This document shows, piece after piece, positions 24,016 through 33,211 of a stretch of DNA of 64,000 nt. Each line of letters starts with the position of its first letter. Position 1 is the stretch's first letter. The DNA is from Schlesneria sp. (GTDB taxonomy: Bacteria > Planctomycetota > Planctomycetia > Planctomycetales > Planctomycetaceae), in the NCBI GenBank assembly GCA_028291515.1, contig JAQGHU010000046.1, positions 62,001-126,000 of the forward strand, given 5' to 3'. The position numbers and the translations under genes were made by a program. Below the pieces are notes generated by a model. That model was not told the DNA's origin. It searched no databases and saw only the letters and a program-made list of their open reading frames with translations.

Positions 24016-24315
24016 GTGACCCTTGATGAGGCATTCGCGGCCGTCTCTCACGCCTTCCCCAGCACTGCCGATTGGCAGGGAAGACATTTCGTGCAGGCAA
24101 ACCGCAACGGCGTCACGATCATCGAAGTGAAGAAGAGCAGCTTCCGAACGATTTCAACGTGTCCCCACTGCGGACAGACACGAGACGAGAAAGACAGCCG
24201 GTTCTTCTACTGGCTGATCTGGGAAGGCCAGTCGAAGCTCATCCATGCATCTCTGACATCAAGGTTCAAGTCTCTGCGAACGATAGGGGAATCAATCCCC
24301 TCACTCTTACCATAG
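24016..24315 (+). CDS. Hypothetical protein
   Basis: 99 residues with a GTG start. VTLDEAFAAVSHAF and NGVTIIEVKKSSF are followed by CPHCG, so one zinc-binding pair is present without an obvious partner. The final third (SLTSRFKSLRTIG) is basic. No family is recognised. The following 190 bp to the terminase gene holds no gene. Confidence 0.45.
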   Translation: MTLDEAFAAVSHAFPSTADWQGRHFVQANRNGVTIIEVKKSSFRTISTCPHCGQTRDEKDSRFFYWLIWEGQSKLIHASLTSRFKSLRTIGESIPSLLP

Positions 24316-24504
24316 CCCCGCCATACACAGCCCGCTTCCGCTTCTCGGCGTCCCGATACGAGCAAACAGGCCTCGCAGGAATCTCGGTCGCTCGTTTGGA
24401 CGGTTCCTGCGTGCCCACTCTCTGCCGGACGACGCGTGCCCCCGTTGGCAGCTCGCCGGTAAGAGAGGTGGCGGGGATGTCCGGTCAGGTGTAGCCTCGC
24501 GCTG

Positions 24505-24993
24505 ATGACCAGATCGAGAAAACCAGCCAAAGGAAGAAAGCCTGCCCTCACACCTAAGCTCAAGAAACTCGCGTTGCTGCTGCCCGCTGTGGCGGAAGGC
24601 ACGATGACGAAGAAAGCCGCAATGCTCCAAGCGGGATACTCGGAATCGTCTTCAAACCAACAATCGTCTGCGATAGGAGCGATTAGGAACAACACAGTGA
24701 TGCAGGAGGCATTGAGAAAAGCCGGTGTCACCGAAGAGGCAATCGCCCAGGGCGTGAAGGAAGGGATGGAAGCAACTCGATTGTTCTCCGCCAACTTCGA
24801 ACTACATGAGGCACCTGATTTCCATGCCCGTCATGCGTTCGTGAAGACAGGTGCGGAACTACTTGATGCCTTCCCGTCCAAACACATCGACGCTACTGTG
24901 ACGAATCTTGTCGGGTATAACGAACTCGACGCTGCTCCGAAGGCAACATCGCCGGAGGATGCTAGAAAGATTGCGGAGAAACAAAATGAATGA
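24505..24993 (+). CDS. Terminase small subunit
   Basis: 162 residues. An N-terminal basic tail precedes a DNA-binding helix-turn-helix (MTKKAAMLQAGYSESSSNQQSSAIGAI) followed by the FHARHAFVKTGAELLDAFPSKHID block. This arrangement is typical of TerS proteins, which recognise the pac or cos site and load the large subunit. It begins the packaging module. The large subunit gene lies 1.65 kb downstream, separated by four small genes. Confidence 0.8.
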   Translation: MTRSRKPAKGRKPALTPKLKKLALLLPAVAEGTMTKKAAMLQAGYSESSSNQQSSAIGAIRNNTVMQEALRKAGVTEEAIAQGVKEGMEATRLFSANFELHEAPDFHARHAFVKTGAELLDAFPSKHIDATVTNLVGYNELDAAPKATSPEDARKIAEKQNE

Positions 24994-25276
24994 AGATGGA
25001 CCGCTTTTCCAGGATTTTGGAGGTAGTGAGCAATTGCTTGCGTTTATCAAGGAAAGGTCAGATGACATTGAAAAAGTTGTCATTCCTCAGATGGCAAATC
25101 TCGCAATCACAAGAAGTGGAATTCCCGTCGCCGAGACTGACAAAGTTGGAATGATTATCCATATGATCAGTCACCGCTTCCTCATCGTCCCTTCTGATGC
25201 CGAACTTCTCCTGAACGATGGCATTCTGAATCGTATGAATATCAAAATCGAGTTGTGGCATCCGAACAAGATATAG
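24986..25276 (+). CDS. Hypothetical protein between terminase genes
   Basis: 96 residues, starting 8 bp before the TerS stop. Mixed helical (DDIEKVVIPQMANLAITRSGIPVAETDKVGMIIHMISHRF). It is less GC-rich than the flanking phage genes. No family is recognised. Confidence 0.5.
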   Translation: MNEDGPLFQDFGGSEQLLAFIKERSDDIEKVVIPQMANLAITRSGIPVAETDKVGMIIHMISHRFLIVPSDAELLLNDGILNRMNIKIELWHPNKI

Positions 25277-25325
25277 CTCGGATCGAGCAACGTGTCTGAC
25301 AAAAACTCTTTCAAAGCCAGCAGCA

Positions 25326-25841
25326 ATGAAACTACGCGAATTGATGAAGATAATTGTTGATTCAGATCCCAGCCATTGGCACAAGATTGGATGTTGGGGA
25401 GCAGGAACTGGTCCGTCATTCAAGGATCGAATTGAATTCAGTTCCGGGCCAGGCGACCATTGGAGTATTGACACTCCTTCGCATTCGGAAGTTGCCGTAT
25501 ACAAACCGGATGTTTCGATCACGATGGCATGGGGATTCCAGGCGAACGACAATTACGTGGCAGAATGGACGAAAAAGTTCTCAGATGAAAAGGCGAGCAG
25601 TTTTCTTGTCGATGTTTTCTATAACAATGCTTTGGTATTCCGCGAGCACCTCGTTTCAGTCGACGGGGCTCGTGCTTATCTTCCAATGCCCGAAGGTATT
25701 GATAGTCTTACTGTTCCTGTCGCATACAGTTCTTTTGCGCAACTGATCGAGTCATTGGTGACGCGTAGTTCAGATTACTCACAATACTTCAATCGTGCAG
25801 GGTTCGAAGCCGTAGACACGCCGTGGCCCGAGGATATTTGA
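25326..25841 (+). CDS. Hypothetical protein, lower-GC insert
   Basis: 171 residues. Beta-rich and aromatic (SGPGDHWSIDTPSHSEVAVYKPDVSITMAWGF...FLVDVFYNNALVFREHLVSVDG). The base composition is more AT-rich than the structural genes, as expected for a recently acquired moron. No family is recognised. Confidence 0.55.
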   Translation: MKLRELMKIIVDSDPSHWHKIGCWGAGTGPSFKDRIEFSSGPGDHWSIDTPSHSEVAVYKPDVSITMAWGFQANDNYVAEWTKKFSDEKASSFLVDVFYNNALVFREHLVSVDGARAYLPMPEGIDSLTVPVAYSSFAQLIESLVTRSSDYSQYFNRAGFEAVDTPWPEDI

Positions 25842-25984
25842 AAAGCGTCTCATTGAAGAATGCTGGTGAAGGCGACGGGCACAAGACAAGGATCAATAAT
25901 CGTCTGGAATATTTCGGTAGCAACGAGCCACCGGAGGCAACGTCGCGACAAATATCGGATTCCATCATTGAAAAGGAGTAGCTT

Positions 25985-26338
25985 GTGATCGCAACATTTG
26001 TTTTTGTTCCTCCAGGCGGCGGCGAAGCTGATTATTCGCTCGATTTCGAGGTTCCGGGCGTACCGCAGCGCGGGGATTACGTCCAAGTTTGGATAGACGG
26101 CCAAGATGGGACTCGCGATTTCATCGTGCGTAGGACATGGTGGCAACTCGGCCATCCAGATGTCGGTCCATACGTGTCGTCGGGCAACGGCCCGCAGGTA
26201 CACGGGAGAACCAAGGGCTTAATGATCGAATGTGAATACTCGGAAGGGCCTTACTCAAACGATGGGCACAAACGAGCGATCACCGCTAATCAGAACCCAG
26301 AACAGGAACTGACGAAGTTTGAGGCAACAGCGTTTTGA
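25985..26338 (+). CDS. Hypothetical protein, lower-GC insert
   Basis: 117 residues with a GTG start. Beta-rich (IATFVFVPPGG..., DYVQVWIDGQDGTRDFIVRRTWWQLG) with several Gly turns, suggesting a small beta sandwich. It is preceded by 140 bp without a gene. No family is recognised. Confidence 0.5.
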   Translation: MIATFVFVPPGGGEADYSLDFEVPGVPQRGDYVQVWIDGQDGTRDFIVRRTWWQLGHPDVGPYVSSGNGPQVHGRTKGLMIECEYSEGPYSNDGHKRAITANQNPEQELTKFEATAF

Positions 26339-26374
26339 AAACTGCAATAGCATTGGTATTGGGAGTACTGAGTA

Positions 26375-26635
26375 ATGCCGTGGGAAGACACAATCAAATC
26401 ATCGCAATATCACATCGACGAAGCGAAGGCGGCTTTTGAAAAGGCGAAAGCCCTTGAACACAGGGTGGCGAACAATTGGTGCGGCATTGCATTCGCCCAC
26501 TGCAAACTCGCGATTCTGTCCCTCGGAGACAAGGCCACAGATGAATTGAAAATTGCCGCTGAAGAAATTCGCGAGACGGGAACTTGTAAATTCTCTGTGC
26601 CCACTCTGATCGACGAACTCAACAAACTAAAATGA
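26375..26635 (+). CDS. Small helical hypothetical protein
   Basis: 86 residues, two amphipathic helices (QYHIDEAKAAFEKAKALEHRVANN; DKATDELKIAAEEIRETG). It lies directly before the large terminase gene. No family is recognised. Confidence 0.5.
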   Translation: MPWEDTIKSSQYHIDEAKAAFEKAKALEHRVANNWCGIAFAHCKLAILSLGDKATDELKIAAEEIRETGTCKFSVPTLIDELNKLK

Positions 26636-26650
26636 TGGCATACTGCCCAT

Positions 26651-28240
26651 GTGCATCCCGAAGACGCGAAGCGCATCGGCAACTGGATGTGGAGAATCAC
26701 CCACCTCTACAAGATCCAGACCAAGAAATCTCAGAAGATCATTTTTGATCCGAAGCCGATTCAGAAACTGCTGATGCGGTACATGGCTCTGTGGTACCTC
26801 ATCTTGGTCCTGAAAGCACGTCAGGAAGGAGTCTCGACGTTTTTCCTGTTGTTCCATCTGGACCGCACGCTGTTCACTCCGAACTGCACCACGGTCATTC
26901 TCGCCCACAGACGTGACTCCCTTCAGAAGCTCTTCCGCATCATCAAGATCGCGTATGAATCGTGTCCTGAGCGTATTCGCTTGGCTGATGGCAGGATCTG
27001 GGTGAAGCCCAAAGCGAAGTACGACACGAAGAACGAGCTGTATTTCGAGGGACTGGATTCACGCATCTATGTCGCTCTCGAAGTCCGCTCTGACACCGTT
27101 CACGGTCTGCATATCTCCGAATGGGCGCACATCAAGAACGCTGATGATGTCCTGACCGCCACGCTTGGCGCAGTGGTTGAAGGCGGTGTCATTACAGGGG
27201 AATCAACGGCCAACGGTGAAGGAGGATCGTTCTTCGAGGAATGGGAGAACAAGGATTCGGACTTCCTGAAACTGTTCTTCGGCTATCAGCATGATCCCGA
27301 TTATTGTGATGCGATCGAGGGCGAGGCAACATTCCGAGCCACACTGACGGCAGAGGAAGAGAACCTGCTCACAGTTCAGGACATGAAGCTCGGGAACATC
27401 GCATGGAGACGCAGACAACTCCGCATGAAATCCCGCAGGAAGAAGTTCAAGCAGGAATTTCCCTGTACTGCTGATGAAGCGTTCCTCACATCCGGTGCGT
27501 CACCATTCAACCGCGAGAAGATCAATGACTGGCCAACACGGGCACCGGTCGAGACCACGATGGAAGGGATGCTGGAGTATTGGGTCAAGCCGATCAAGGA
27601 CAGACGCTACATTCTCTCCGTCGACTGTTCATCAGGTGCTTCAGGCACTCAGAAGCCCGCAGGGACACAGGAGGAGAAGGGTGGATCGGACTTCACCTCA
27701 ATGGGAGTGTGGGATCTGACCACCTGGCAAAAGGTCGCTCAGTTCAGAGGGCGTTACCCTTATGGTAAGGCCCATCACATCGTCTACAAGCTCGGCAGGG
27801 AATACAACGACGCCTATGTCGCCATTGAGACGTTCCCGTCCGGCCACGGCATGACCGTCTGCAACAATCTCGTGAACAACGTGGGCATCGAGGACGAGCA
27901 GTATCCGCAGTGGATGATCCACACCACCACATCGATCGACAAGAAGACACAAGAGCGGAAGCAGCGGTGGGGATGGGAGACGAACGAGCGCAGCAAGACG
28001 CTGATGGTCGACCACATGACCGATCTGATCGAGGATGAGGAGATCATCGTCTACTCGGAGACAGCCAAGAAAGAATTCAAGCGGTTCATCATCAACGACA
28101 AAGGTCAGTATCAGGCGATGGAGGGATACCACGACGACATCGTCATGGAATCCTGCATTGCTATGTATCTCGTGAAAGAGGCTCTCGCGGCCGGCAGACG
28201 CACGTTCACGAAAGAGGAATTGGGTTTGGGTTCGATGTGA
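26651..28240 (+). CDS. Terminase large subunit
   Basis: 529 residues with a GTG start. The N-terminal ATPase has the terminase-type Walker A KARQEGVST (55-63) and a Walker B-like HISEWAH (154-160). The C-terminal RNase-H-like nuclease shows the ILSVDCSSG strand with its catalytic Asp, a VAIETFPSG segment and the YHDDIV motif near residue 497. It cuts concatemeric DNA and drives it into the prohead through the portal. The portal gene follows 12 bp downstream. Confidence 0.92.
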   Translation: MHPEDAKRIGNWMWRITHLYKIQTKKSQKIIFDPKPIQKLLMRYMALWYLILVLKARQEGVSTFFLLFHLDRTLFTPNCTTVILAHRRDSLQKLFRIIKIAYESCPERIRLADGRIWVKPKAKYDTKNELYFEGLDSRIYVALEVRSDTVHGLHISEWAHIKNADDVLTATLGAVVEGGVITGESTANGEGGSFFEEWENKDSDFLKLFFGYQHDPDYCDAIEGEATFRATLTAEEENLLTVQDMKLGNIAWRRRQLRMKSRRKKFKQEFPCTADEAFLTSGASPFNREKINDWPTRAPVETTMEGMLEYWVKPIKDRRYILSVDCSSGASGTQKPAGTQEEKGGSDFTSMGVWDLTTWQKVAQFRGRYPYGKAHHIVYKLGREYNDAYVAIETFPSGHGMTVCNNLVNNVGIEDEQYPQWMIHTTTSIDKKTQERKQRWGWETNERSKTLMVDHMTDLIEDEEIIVYSETAKKEFKRFIINDKGQYQAMEGYHDDIVMESCIAMYLVKEALAAGRRTFTKEELGLGSM

Positions 28241-28252
28241 TATGCTTGGTCC

Positions 28253-29764
28253 ATGCCGTTCTCAACAAAAGAGTTTCCGACCCGAGCGGAACTCAAGCGG
28301 GTGCAGGATGAACACGAGTACTTCAAGTTCTACGATTCCGAGGTTCTCGATCCCGATGGGACGACTGATCGTGCGAAGTTCCGTCTGAAAGAGTTCTTCG
28401 AGAACGACAGCAAGAAAGCCAAGATCCTCGACATCGCTCTGAACGTTGCCCCTGTCATAATTGATGCCGGGACTGATTTCGCTTTCGGTCGTTTACCCAC
28501 CGTTGAAATCGAAGACAGCGGCGACAGTAACGGTGGAACGCAGAAGCAGATCGACGAGATCGTGGTTCGCAACAGATTGATGCACCGCATGCGGGACTCC
28601 TCGACCCTCTTTCAAGGCGTTGGACACTCGCAGTTCAAACTCTTCGCCGAAAACGGCAAAGCCCTCGTCAATGAGCTGCCCTATCACTACTGGTTCCCGA
28701 ACTGGGAAGGGGTGCCGGTTGACCAGGATACGAAGAACGTCCGCATTGTCTCGTATCTGAGCAAGTTCGACGGATCGATCGAAACGAAATACATCTACAT
28801 CGAGGACTACTACCTCGATTCAGCGAGAGAGAACAAGCTGACGATCGCCCGTTCACTCTGGGAAGACCAAGGTGCAAAGATCGGCGGACAGGTTCCGATC
28901 ACCACGCTCTCGAACCTTAAAGCGCTGGGTGATGCAGATCCCAGCAACAGCCTGACGATCCTCGAAATAACTGAGTTCGATTTCCTTCCGTTCGTGAAGG
29001 TCGATGTCCGCAAGAACGTGATGCGGCGCGAAGCACAGTCGATTCTGAAGAAGTGCAGGCCGCTTTTGTACGAGTTGAACGATCGTCTGACGCAGGTTTC
29101 CATCCAGTTCGTCAAACACCTCAATGCGATTCTGATGATTCCCAACGGAGCGGTTGTACGGAAGAAGGATGGGTCGATTGACCACACGAAGCTCGACGTT
29201 CTGCTTGCGAATCCGGGCGAAGATGCGAAGTACGTCACCAATGAGAACCCGCTGATCGAGCAGGCGTTCGTTCACATCGAGAAATGCCTCAGAGCGATCG
29301 CAAAGGAAACCCAGACACCGGACTCGTTCCTTGTCGAAGATGAAAAGGGTGGTGTTGAAACGGCTGAATCTCTCCGCACCAGGCTTTTCCTGTTCATCAG
29401 CCGCATCGAGCGGTATCAGCAGATCTATGAAGAGGCGATTCTCGACACGATCCGCAAGTGTCTGAAGATCGAAGGGGTGGAGAACGTGGACGCGCTTCCC
29501 ATCACAGTAACGTTTGAATCCTCCCTTCCGAAGGACTGGCAGCATGATGTCGAAGTCTGGGGCAGTGCCAAATCAATGGGACTTGCCTCAAAGGAAACAG
29601 CAGTTTCTCGCTTCCAGGGCATCAAGGGGCAGGAGCTGGAGGATGAGCTTGTCAAGATTGCCGACGAGGAACAACAGCAGCAGGAGAGCATGCTCAAGCT
29701 GATTGATCAGCAGAACCAAGATCCGAAAAGTGATCCAAATGCACCGCCGCCGAAAAAGGCGTAA
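28253..29764 (+). CDS. Portal protein
   Basis: 503 residues, the usual size. It contains the SPP1/HK97-type portal sequence pattern: an N-terminal region rich in charged helices, a central ILEITEFDFLPFVKVDVRKNVM segment, a stem region with YELNDRLTQVSIQFVKHLNAI and DKGG-like IEKCLRAIAKETQTPDSFLVEDEKGGVETAESLR. Twelve copies form the ring at the packaging vertex. The identification relies on position after TerL and on these motifs. Confidence 0.85.
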   Translation: MPFSTKEFPTRAELKRVQDEHEYFKFYDSEVLDPDGTTDRAKFRLKEFFENDSKKAKILDIALNVAPVIIDAGTDFAFGRLPTVEIEDSGDSNGGTQKQIDEIVVRNRLMHRMRDSSTLFQGVGHSQFKLFAENGKALVNELPYHYWFPNWEGVPVDQDTKNVRIVSYLSKFDGSIETKYIYIEDYYLDSARENKLTIARSLWEDQGAKIGGQVPITTLSNLKALGDADPSNSLTILEITEFDFLPFVKVDVRKNVMRREAQSILKKCRPLLYELNDRLTQVSIQFVKHLNAILMIPNGAVVRKKDGSIDHTKLDVLLANPGEDAKYVTNENPLIEQAFVHIEKCLRAIAKETQTPDSFLVEDEKGGVETAESLRTRLFLFISRIERYQQIYEEAILDTIRKCLKIEGVENVDALPITVTFESSLPKDWQHDVEVWGSAKSMGLASKETAVSRFQGIKGQELEDELVKIADEEQQQQESMLKLIDQQNQDPKSDPNAPPPKKA

Positions 29765-29773
29765 TCTTGAGTC

Positions 29774-29965
29774 ATGTGGTTCTTCAATCTCGACAGGATC
29801 AGTGAGCTGATGGATGAAGAGGGAGTGCAGAAGGCGGCAAACGCCTTGCTTCGCCTTCCATCCGTTCCCGTGCTGAAGGCTTTAGCAGTGGTCTGGACCG
29901 TTGCTCTCGTCATGGTCTTCACGATGCTACTGACTATTCGGTTCGCCCTTTCGATCCCGCTGTGA
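29774..29965 (+). CDS. Small membrane protein in the head operon
   Basis: 63 residues. A C-terminal hydrophobic span (VLKALAVVWTVALVMVFTMLLTIRFALSI) follows an amphipathic helix. A membrane protein between portal and MuF genes is unusual. It overlaps the next gene by 4 bp (GTGA). Confidence 0.5.
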   Translation: MWFFNLDRISELMDEEGVQKAANALLRLPSVPVLKALAVVWTVALVMVFTMLLTIRFALSIPL

Positions 29966-30807
29966 ACGTCGGCACACGCCTTCAGCGGCACGGACTCAAT
30001 GACGACGAGATCATTCGTCTCTTCAAGAATGCCGAGAAGCAGGTCATCGATATCATCGAACGTGCAGACCCGAACAGGCCCTTCGCTGTTTACCGAACGT
30101 CTCACCTGCGGGAAATCGAACTCATCATTCTGCAGTTGGAGCGAAAGCTCGGTCGCGAAACAACGCGGACAATCGACACTGTCTATTCAGCAGGAGCGAC
30201 AGAAACAGCAGACGCCATCAAAGCGATGGATGAGAAACAATTCAAATTCAGCTTCTCCGGCGTCAATCAAGAAGCCGTCGCCGTCCTGACGGGCGGAGCA
30301 CTGGCTGAATACGGAACAACCATCCGAGCGATTCGGGCGAACGGTGCCAAAGCTCTCTTCGATAAGAAGAAGTTGAACGACCGGATCATAGAGGGAGTGA
30401 TTCAGGGATCGAGCGTCTCACGCACAACGAGTCAGCTTGTGCAATCGTTCAAACGTGACGGTATCACCGCTCTGGTCACATCGAACGGCCGCAATCTGAA
30501 GGTGGAACCCTATTCCAACACCTTGGTCCGCTCTCAGACCATGAGTGCCTACAACCTGGGGGCGAAGGCCACGATGCTCGACTCAGGCAGACGCTTCGCG
30601 AAGATCGCCAAACTCCGTCCTGATCTGGACGGTCCCGACATCTGCAACAAGTTCGAGGATCAGGTCTACATCGACCTCAAAGATCCGACTCAATTGCCGC
30701 CGTACCATCCGAACTGCCGTCACGTTCTGATTCCGGTGAGCTTTGCGGAGCTGAAGGCGAATCGGCCGGATCTTTATAAATCGGCTTTGAACTACTTTCA
30801 AAATTGA
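29962..30807 (+). CDS. MuF-like head morphogenesis protein
   Basis: 281 residues with a GTG start. The C-terminal block (DICNKFEDQVYIDLKDPTQLPPYHPNCRH) is the diagnostic MuF motif, with the PPYHPNCRH end. The N-terminal half is helical. Such minor capsid proteins are packaged with the DNA and may carry toxins or act in ejection; no extra toxin domain is present here. The position after the portal is canonical. Confidence 0.85.
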   Translation: MNVGTRLQRHGLNDDEIIRLFKNAEKQVIDIIERADPNRPFAVYRTSHLREIELIILQLERKLGRETTRTIDTVYSAGATETADAIKAMDEKQFKFSFSGVNQEAVAVLTGGALAEYGTTIRAIRANGAKALFDKKKLNDRIIEGVIQGSSVSRTTSQLVQSFKRDGITALVTSNGRNLKVEPYSNTLVRSQTMSAYNLGAKATMLDSGRRFAKIAKLRPDLDGPDICNKFEDQVYIDLKDPTQLPPYHPNCRHVLIPVSFAELKANRPDLYKSALNYFQN

Positions 30808-31048
30808 TTTCCATTCCCCGCTTGCTTCCGCCGTTCGCCTGGAACATGTCGCCAACGGCTTCTGTTGAGCTGCATATTGCGTCGGCAACTTTGGAGGGGG
30901 AATAAGAGTTAATGCCTTTGTCATGGTTCTCATTGACGTACTTCGAAAGCTTTTCGGCTAGCTCCATATCCGCCTGTTTCTGCAACAATGCTTTATTGGA
31001 CTTGCCCTTGGAAGGACGCGCAAGGAATGTAAACGTCTTATGTGCCAT
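30677..31048 (-). CDS. Leftward gene antisense to the end of the MuF gene
   Basis: 123 residues. It is basic at the start (HKTFTFLARPSKGKSNKALLQKQADMELAEKLSKYVNENHD) and Ser/Pro-rich at the end. It overlaps the last 131 bp of the MuF gene on the other strand. The N-terminal half, outside the overlap, looks like real protein; the overlapping tail may be incidental. A leftward gene in a rightward late operon is typical of a lysogenic-expression moron. Confidence 0.45.
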   Translation of the reverse strand: MAHKTFTFLARPSKGKSNKALLQKQADMELAEKLSKYVNENHDKGINSYSPSKVADAICSSTEAVGDMFQANGGSKRGMEINFESSSKPIYKDPADSPSAPQSSPESERDGSSDGTAAIESDL

Positions 31049-31108
31049 GATGCTCCTCAAGTCTTCTTGCCCCACTCTTGGGTACAGGTGTAAGCTTCTC
31101 ACGAATCA

Positions 31109-31141
31109 AGAGCAACCCCCTCGGGGGCGTGCTCTTTTTTT
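31109..31141 (+). terminator. Terminator between MuF and scaffold genes
   Basis: AGAGCA and TGCTCT plus an inner CCCCC/GGGGG stem, then seven T residues. It sits in the late operon upstream of the scaffold gene, so the head and capsid genes downstream must have their own promoter or antitermination. Confidence 0.7.
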
Positions 31142-31233
31142 GTCTTCCTGACGGACTTGAAACGTCAGCCCGCTTCCCCGCACAAGCGCAACGTGCGGCC
31201 CGGCGAGATCCGTATCTACTTCCCAAACCGTTC

Positions 31234-31983
31234 ATGCCTAGAAGCATTCACTCAGTTCTTTCATTCCATCCGCTTATCTCAGAGTATCGCGGTCCCCGCA
31301 TTCTCAATGAAGAAGGCGTTACACCTCCTCCGGCTACTCCGCCTGCAACTCCCCCAGCGGGAGAAGGCGCGACTCCGCCAGCAACTCCTCCGACGACTCC
31401 GGCAAAACCGCCCGAGACCGAGGGACGAATCACCGAGCTAGCACGCAAGAACAAGGAACTGCAAGACCAGCTCGACAAGATCGCAACAGATAAAAAAGCT
31501 GCGGACGATGCCAAACTTAAGGAGGAAGGCAAGCTGCAAGAGCTTCTCACCCAAAAGGAGAAAGCCCTGGAAGAGCTGAACGGAACCAGTACCAGCATGA
31601 AGACGAAGCTGGATAACTACGAGAAGCTTGCACAGGAACAGGTCGATTCCACCCTCAAGGCGATCACGGACAAAGAGAAGCAGAAGACCGTGAAGGACAT
31701 GCTCGAAGGGAAGCCGATCGAGGAACAGATAGCCATGATGCCGAAGCTCCTCGCACTGGTCGGCCAGACCGCCGCAAACTTCGGAGGAGCAACCCCGACC
31801 AGCACGACCTCACCAGATAAGACCGATCTTTCTGTCAAAAGGTCTCGTCACGCCGAACTGATCGATAAGACCAAAAAGGGAACGATCACGGGAGCGGAAC
31901 GCGGTGAAATGCACCGCATCCAAACTGAACTCTCCGCAGAGTTCGAAAAAGACGAAGCCGCCAAGAAGGCCGCTACAACGTAA
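31234..31983 (+). CDS. Capsid scaffolding protein
   Basis: 249 residues from the start chosen here. A Pro/Thr-rich linker with repeated PPAT motifs (about 30-70) leads into a long charged coiled coil (RITELARKNKELQDQLDKIATDKKAADDAKLKEEGKLQELLTQKEKALEEL). It ends in a basic, capsid-binding-like tail. This layout and position just before the capsid gene are typical of scaffolds, which are removed after assembly. The frame is open upstream, but the extension reads through a terminator. Confidence 0.8.
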   Translation: MPRSIHSVLSFHPLISEYRGPRILNEEGVTPPPATPPATPPAGEGATPPATPPTTPAKPPETEGRITELARKNKELQDQLDKIATDKKAADDAKLKEEGKLQELLTQKEKALEELNGTSTSMKTKLDNYEKLAQEQVDSTLKAITDKEKQKTVKDMLEGKPIEEQIAMMPKLLALVGQTAANFGGATPTSTTSPDKTDLSVKRSRHAELIDKTKKGTITGAERGEMHRIQTELSAEFEKDEAAKKAATT

Positions 31984-32012
31984 TTCATTTCTAACCACTT
32001 CACCCCATCACT

Positions 32013-33191
32013 ATGGCCATGGACGTAGGAATTCACACGCATTACGACGACCCGAACACCATTATCAATCCCACGATTCTTGGCATGGCTGCCGAGATCA
32101 ATCTCGGTGCATGGGAAGGAGTGCTCTGGAACATGCTCAGCCCTCAGGCTGAAGCTGTCGACAACTTCAAATATGAAATCTATGACCGTTCCCGCACGGG
32201 CCTGACCGGCACCGTCGGTAATGGCTCCGGAACAGGATGGCTGGACGGTTCTGACACAACCGACCTTGCCATGAACGCAGCAGCGATCGGCATCCTCTCT
32301 GTTGGTGACGTGGTTGAAGTCGAGAACGAGCAAGTGATCGTCTCGTCTGTTGATCGTTCAGCCAACACTATTGATGTGTTCGCACGTGGCCACGCAGGAA
32401 CGACCGGCGCATCACACGCTGACACGACTGCCTTCACGATAATCGGTAAGGCCATCAACGATACCGACCTCAAGAACGTCGATCCGTTCGCTGAACGTTC
32501 CGGTATCTACACGAACTACACTCAGACGATCGTGGAGATTATCGAACAGACTTTCACGGACACGATTCAAGCTCGCAAGGCATTCGAGCAGAAGCCGCAG
32601 CTCATCCGCGAAGCAATGGACCGCATGTTCCGCCGTCTCGCTCTCACGGCTATCAAAGGAAAGAAGTCTCTCGGTACGGCATCAGTGCCACAGACGACTG
32701 CCGGTATTCTCCAGCAGCTTGCAGACGGCGGCGGAGTCCGAACACCGTTGCGTTACAACGCGTCTGGTCTGACTTCCCCTGAAACTGTTCTCAAGAACGC
32801 TCTCATTTCCATCTGGAACAATGGAGGCAATCCAACGCACATCGCTCTTTCACCAACGAACAAGAGAAAGTTCGATCCGTTGATGGAGCAGTTCATCCGC
32901 ACCACGCGTTCTGAAGCAAGTGTGATTGGAACAGACAACGGAACCGCCTATCAGTTCCAGGGCAAGCTTCTGCCGTTTGTGCAGGATCAGGCAATGCCAG
33001 ACGACCGCATCGAGATCGTCACCATGTCCAAGCTCCACAAGGGCTGGAGAGTGGGAGACATCATGCGAGGTCCCGTTGAAGAGCCGAAGAACTCTTCACG
33101 TGAGCTTCGTTACTCAATGCAGGGCTCGTTCTTCATTTCCGTCGAAGGAGTGGGTGTCGATCACATCGACCTCTACAACGTTGCAATCTGA
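32013..33191 (+). CDS. Major capsid protein
   Basis: 392 residues, the right size for an HK97-fold capsid protein of the SU10/DUF5309 type. An N-terminal arm (TIINPTILGMAAEINLGAWEGVLWNM) is followed by an inserted domain containing an EQVIVSSVDRSANTIDVFARGHAGTTGASH beta segment. The HK97 core then has ARKAFEQKPQLIREAMDRMFRRLALTAIKGKK and a GTAYQFQG...EIVTMSKLHKGWR end. The position after the scaffold supports the call. Confidence 0.85.
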   Translation: MAMDVGIHTHYDDPNTIINPTILGMAAEINLGAWEGVLWNMLSPQAEAVDNFKYEIYDRSRTGLTGTVGNGSGTGWLDGSDTTDLAMNAAAIGILSVGDVVEVENEQVIVSSVDRSANTIDVFARGHAGTTGASHADTTAFTIIGKAINDTDLKNVDPFAERSGIYTNYTQTIVEIIEQTFTDTIQARKAFEQKPQLIREAMDRMFRRLALTAIKGKKSLGTASVPQTTAGILQQLADGGGVRTPLRYNASGLTSPETVLKNALISIWNNGGNPTHIALSPTNKRKFDPLMEQFIRTTRSEASVIGTDNGTAYQFQGKLLPFVQDQAMPDDRIEIVTMSKLHKGWRVGDIMRGPVEEPKNSSRELRYSMQGSFFISVEGVGVDHIDLYNVAI

Positions 33192-33211
33192 TTCCCTTCC
33201 ACTTCTGACTT

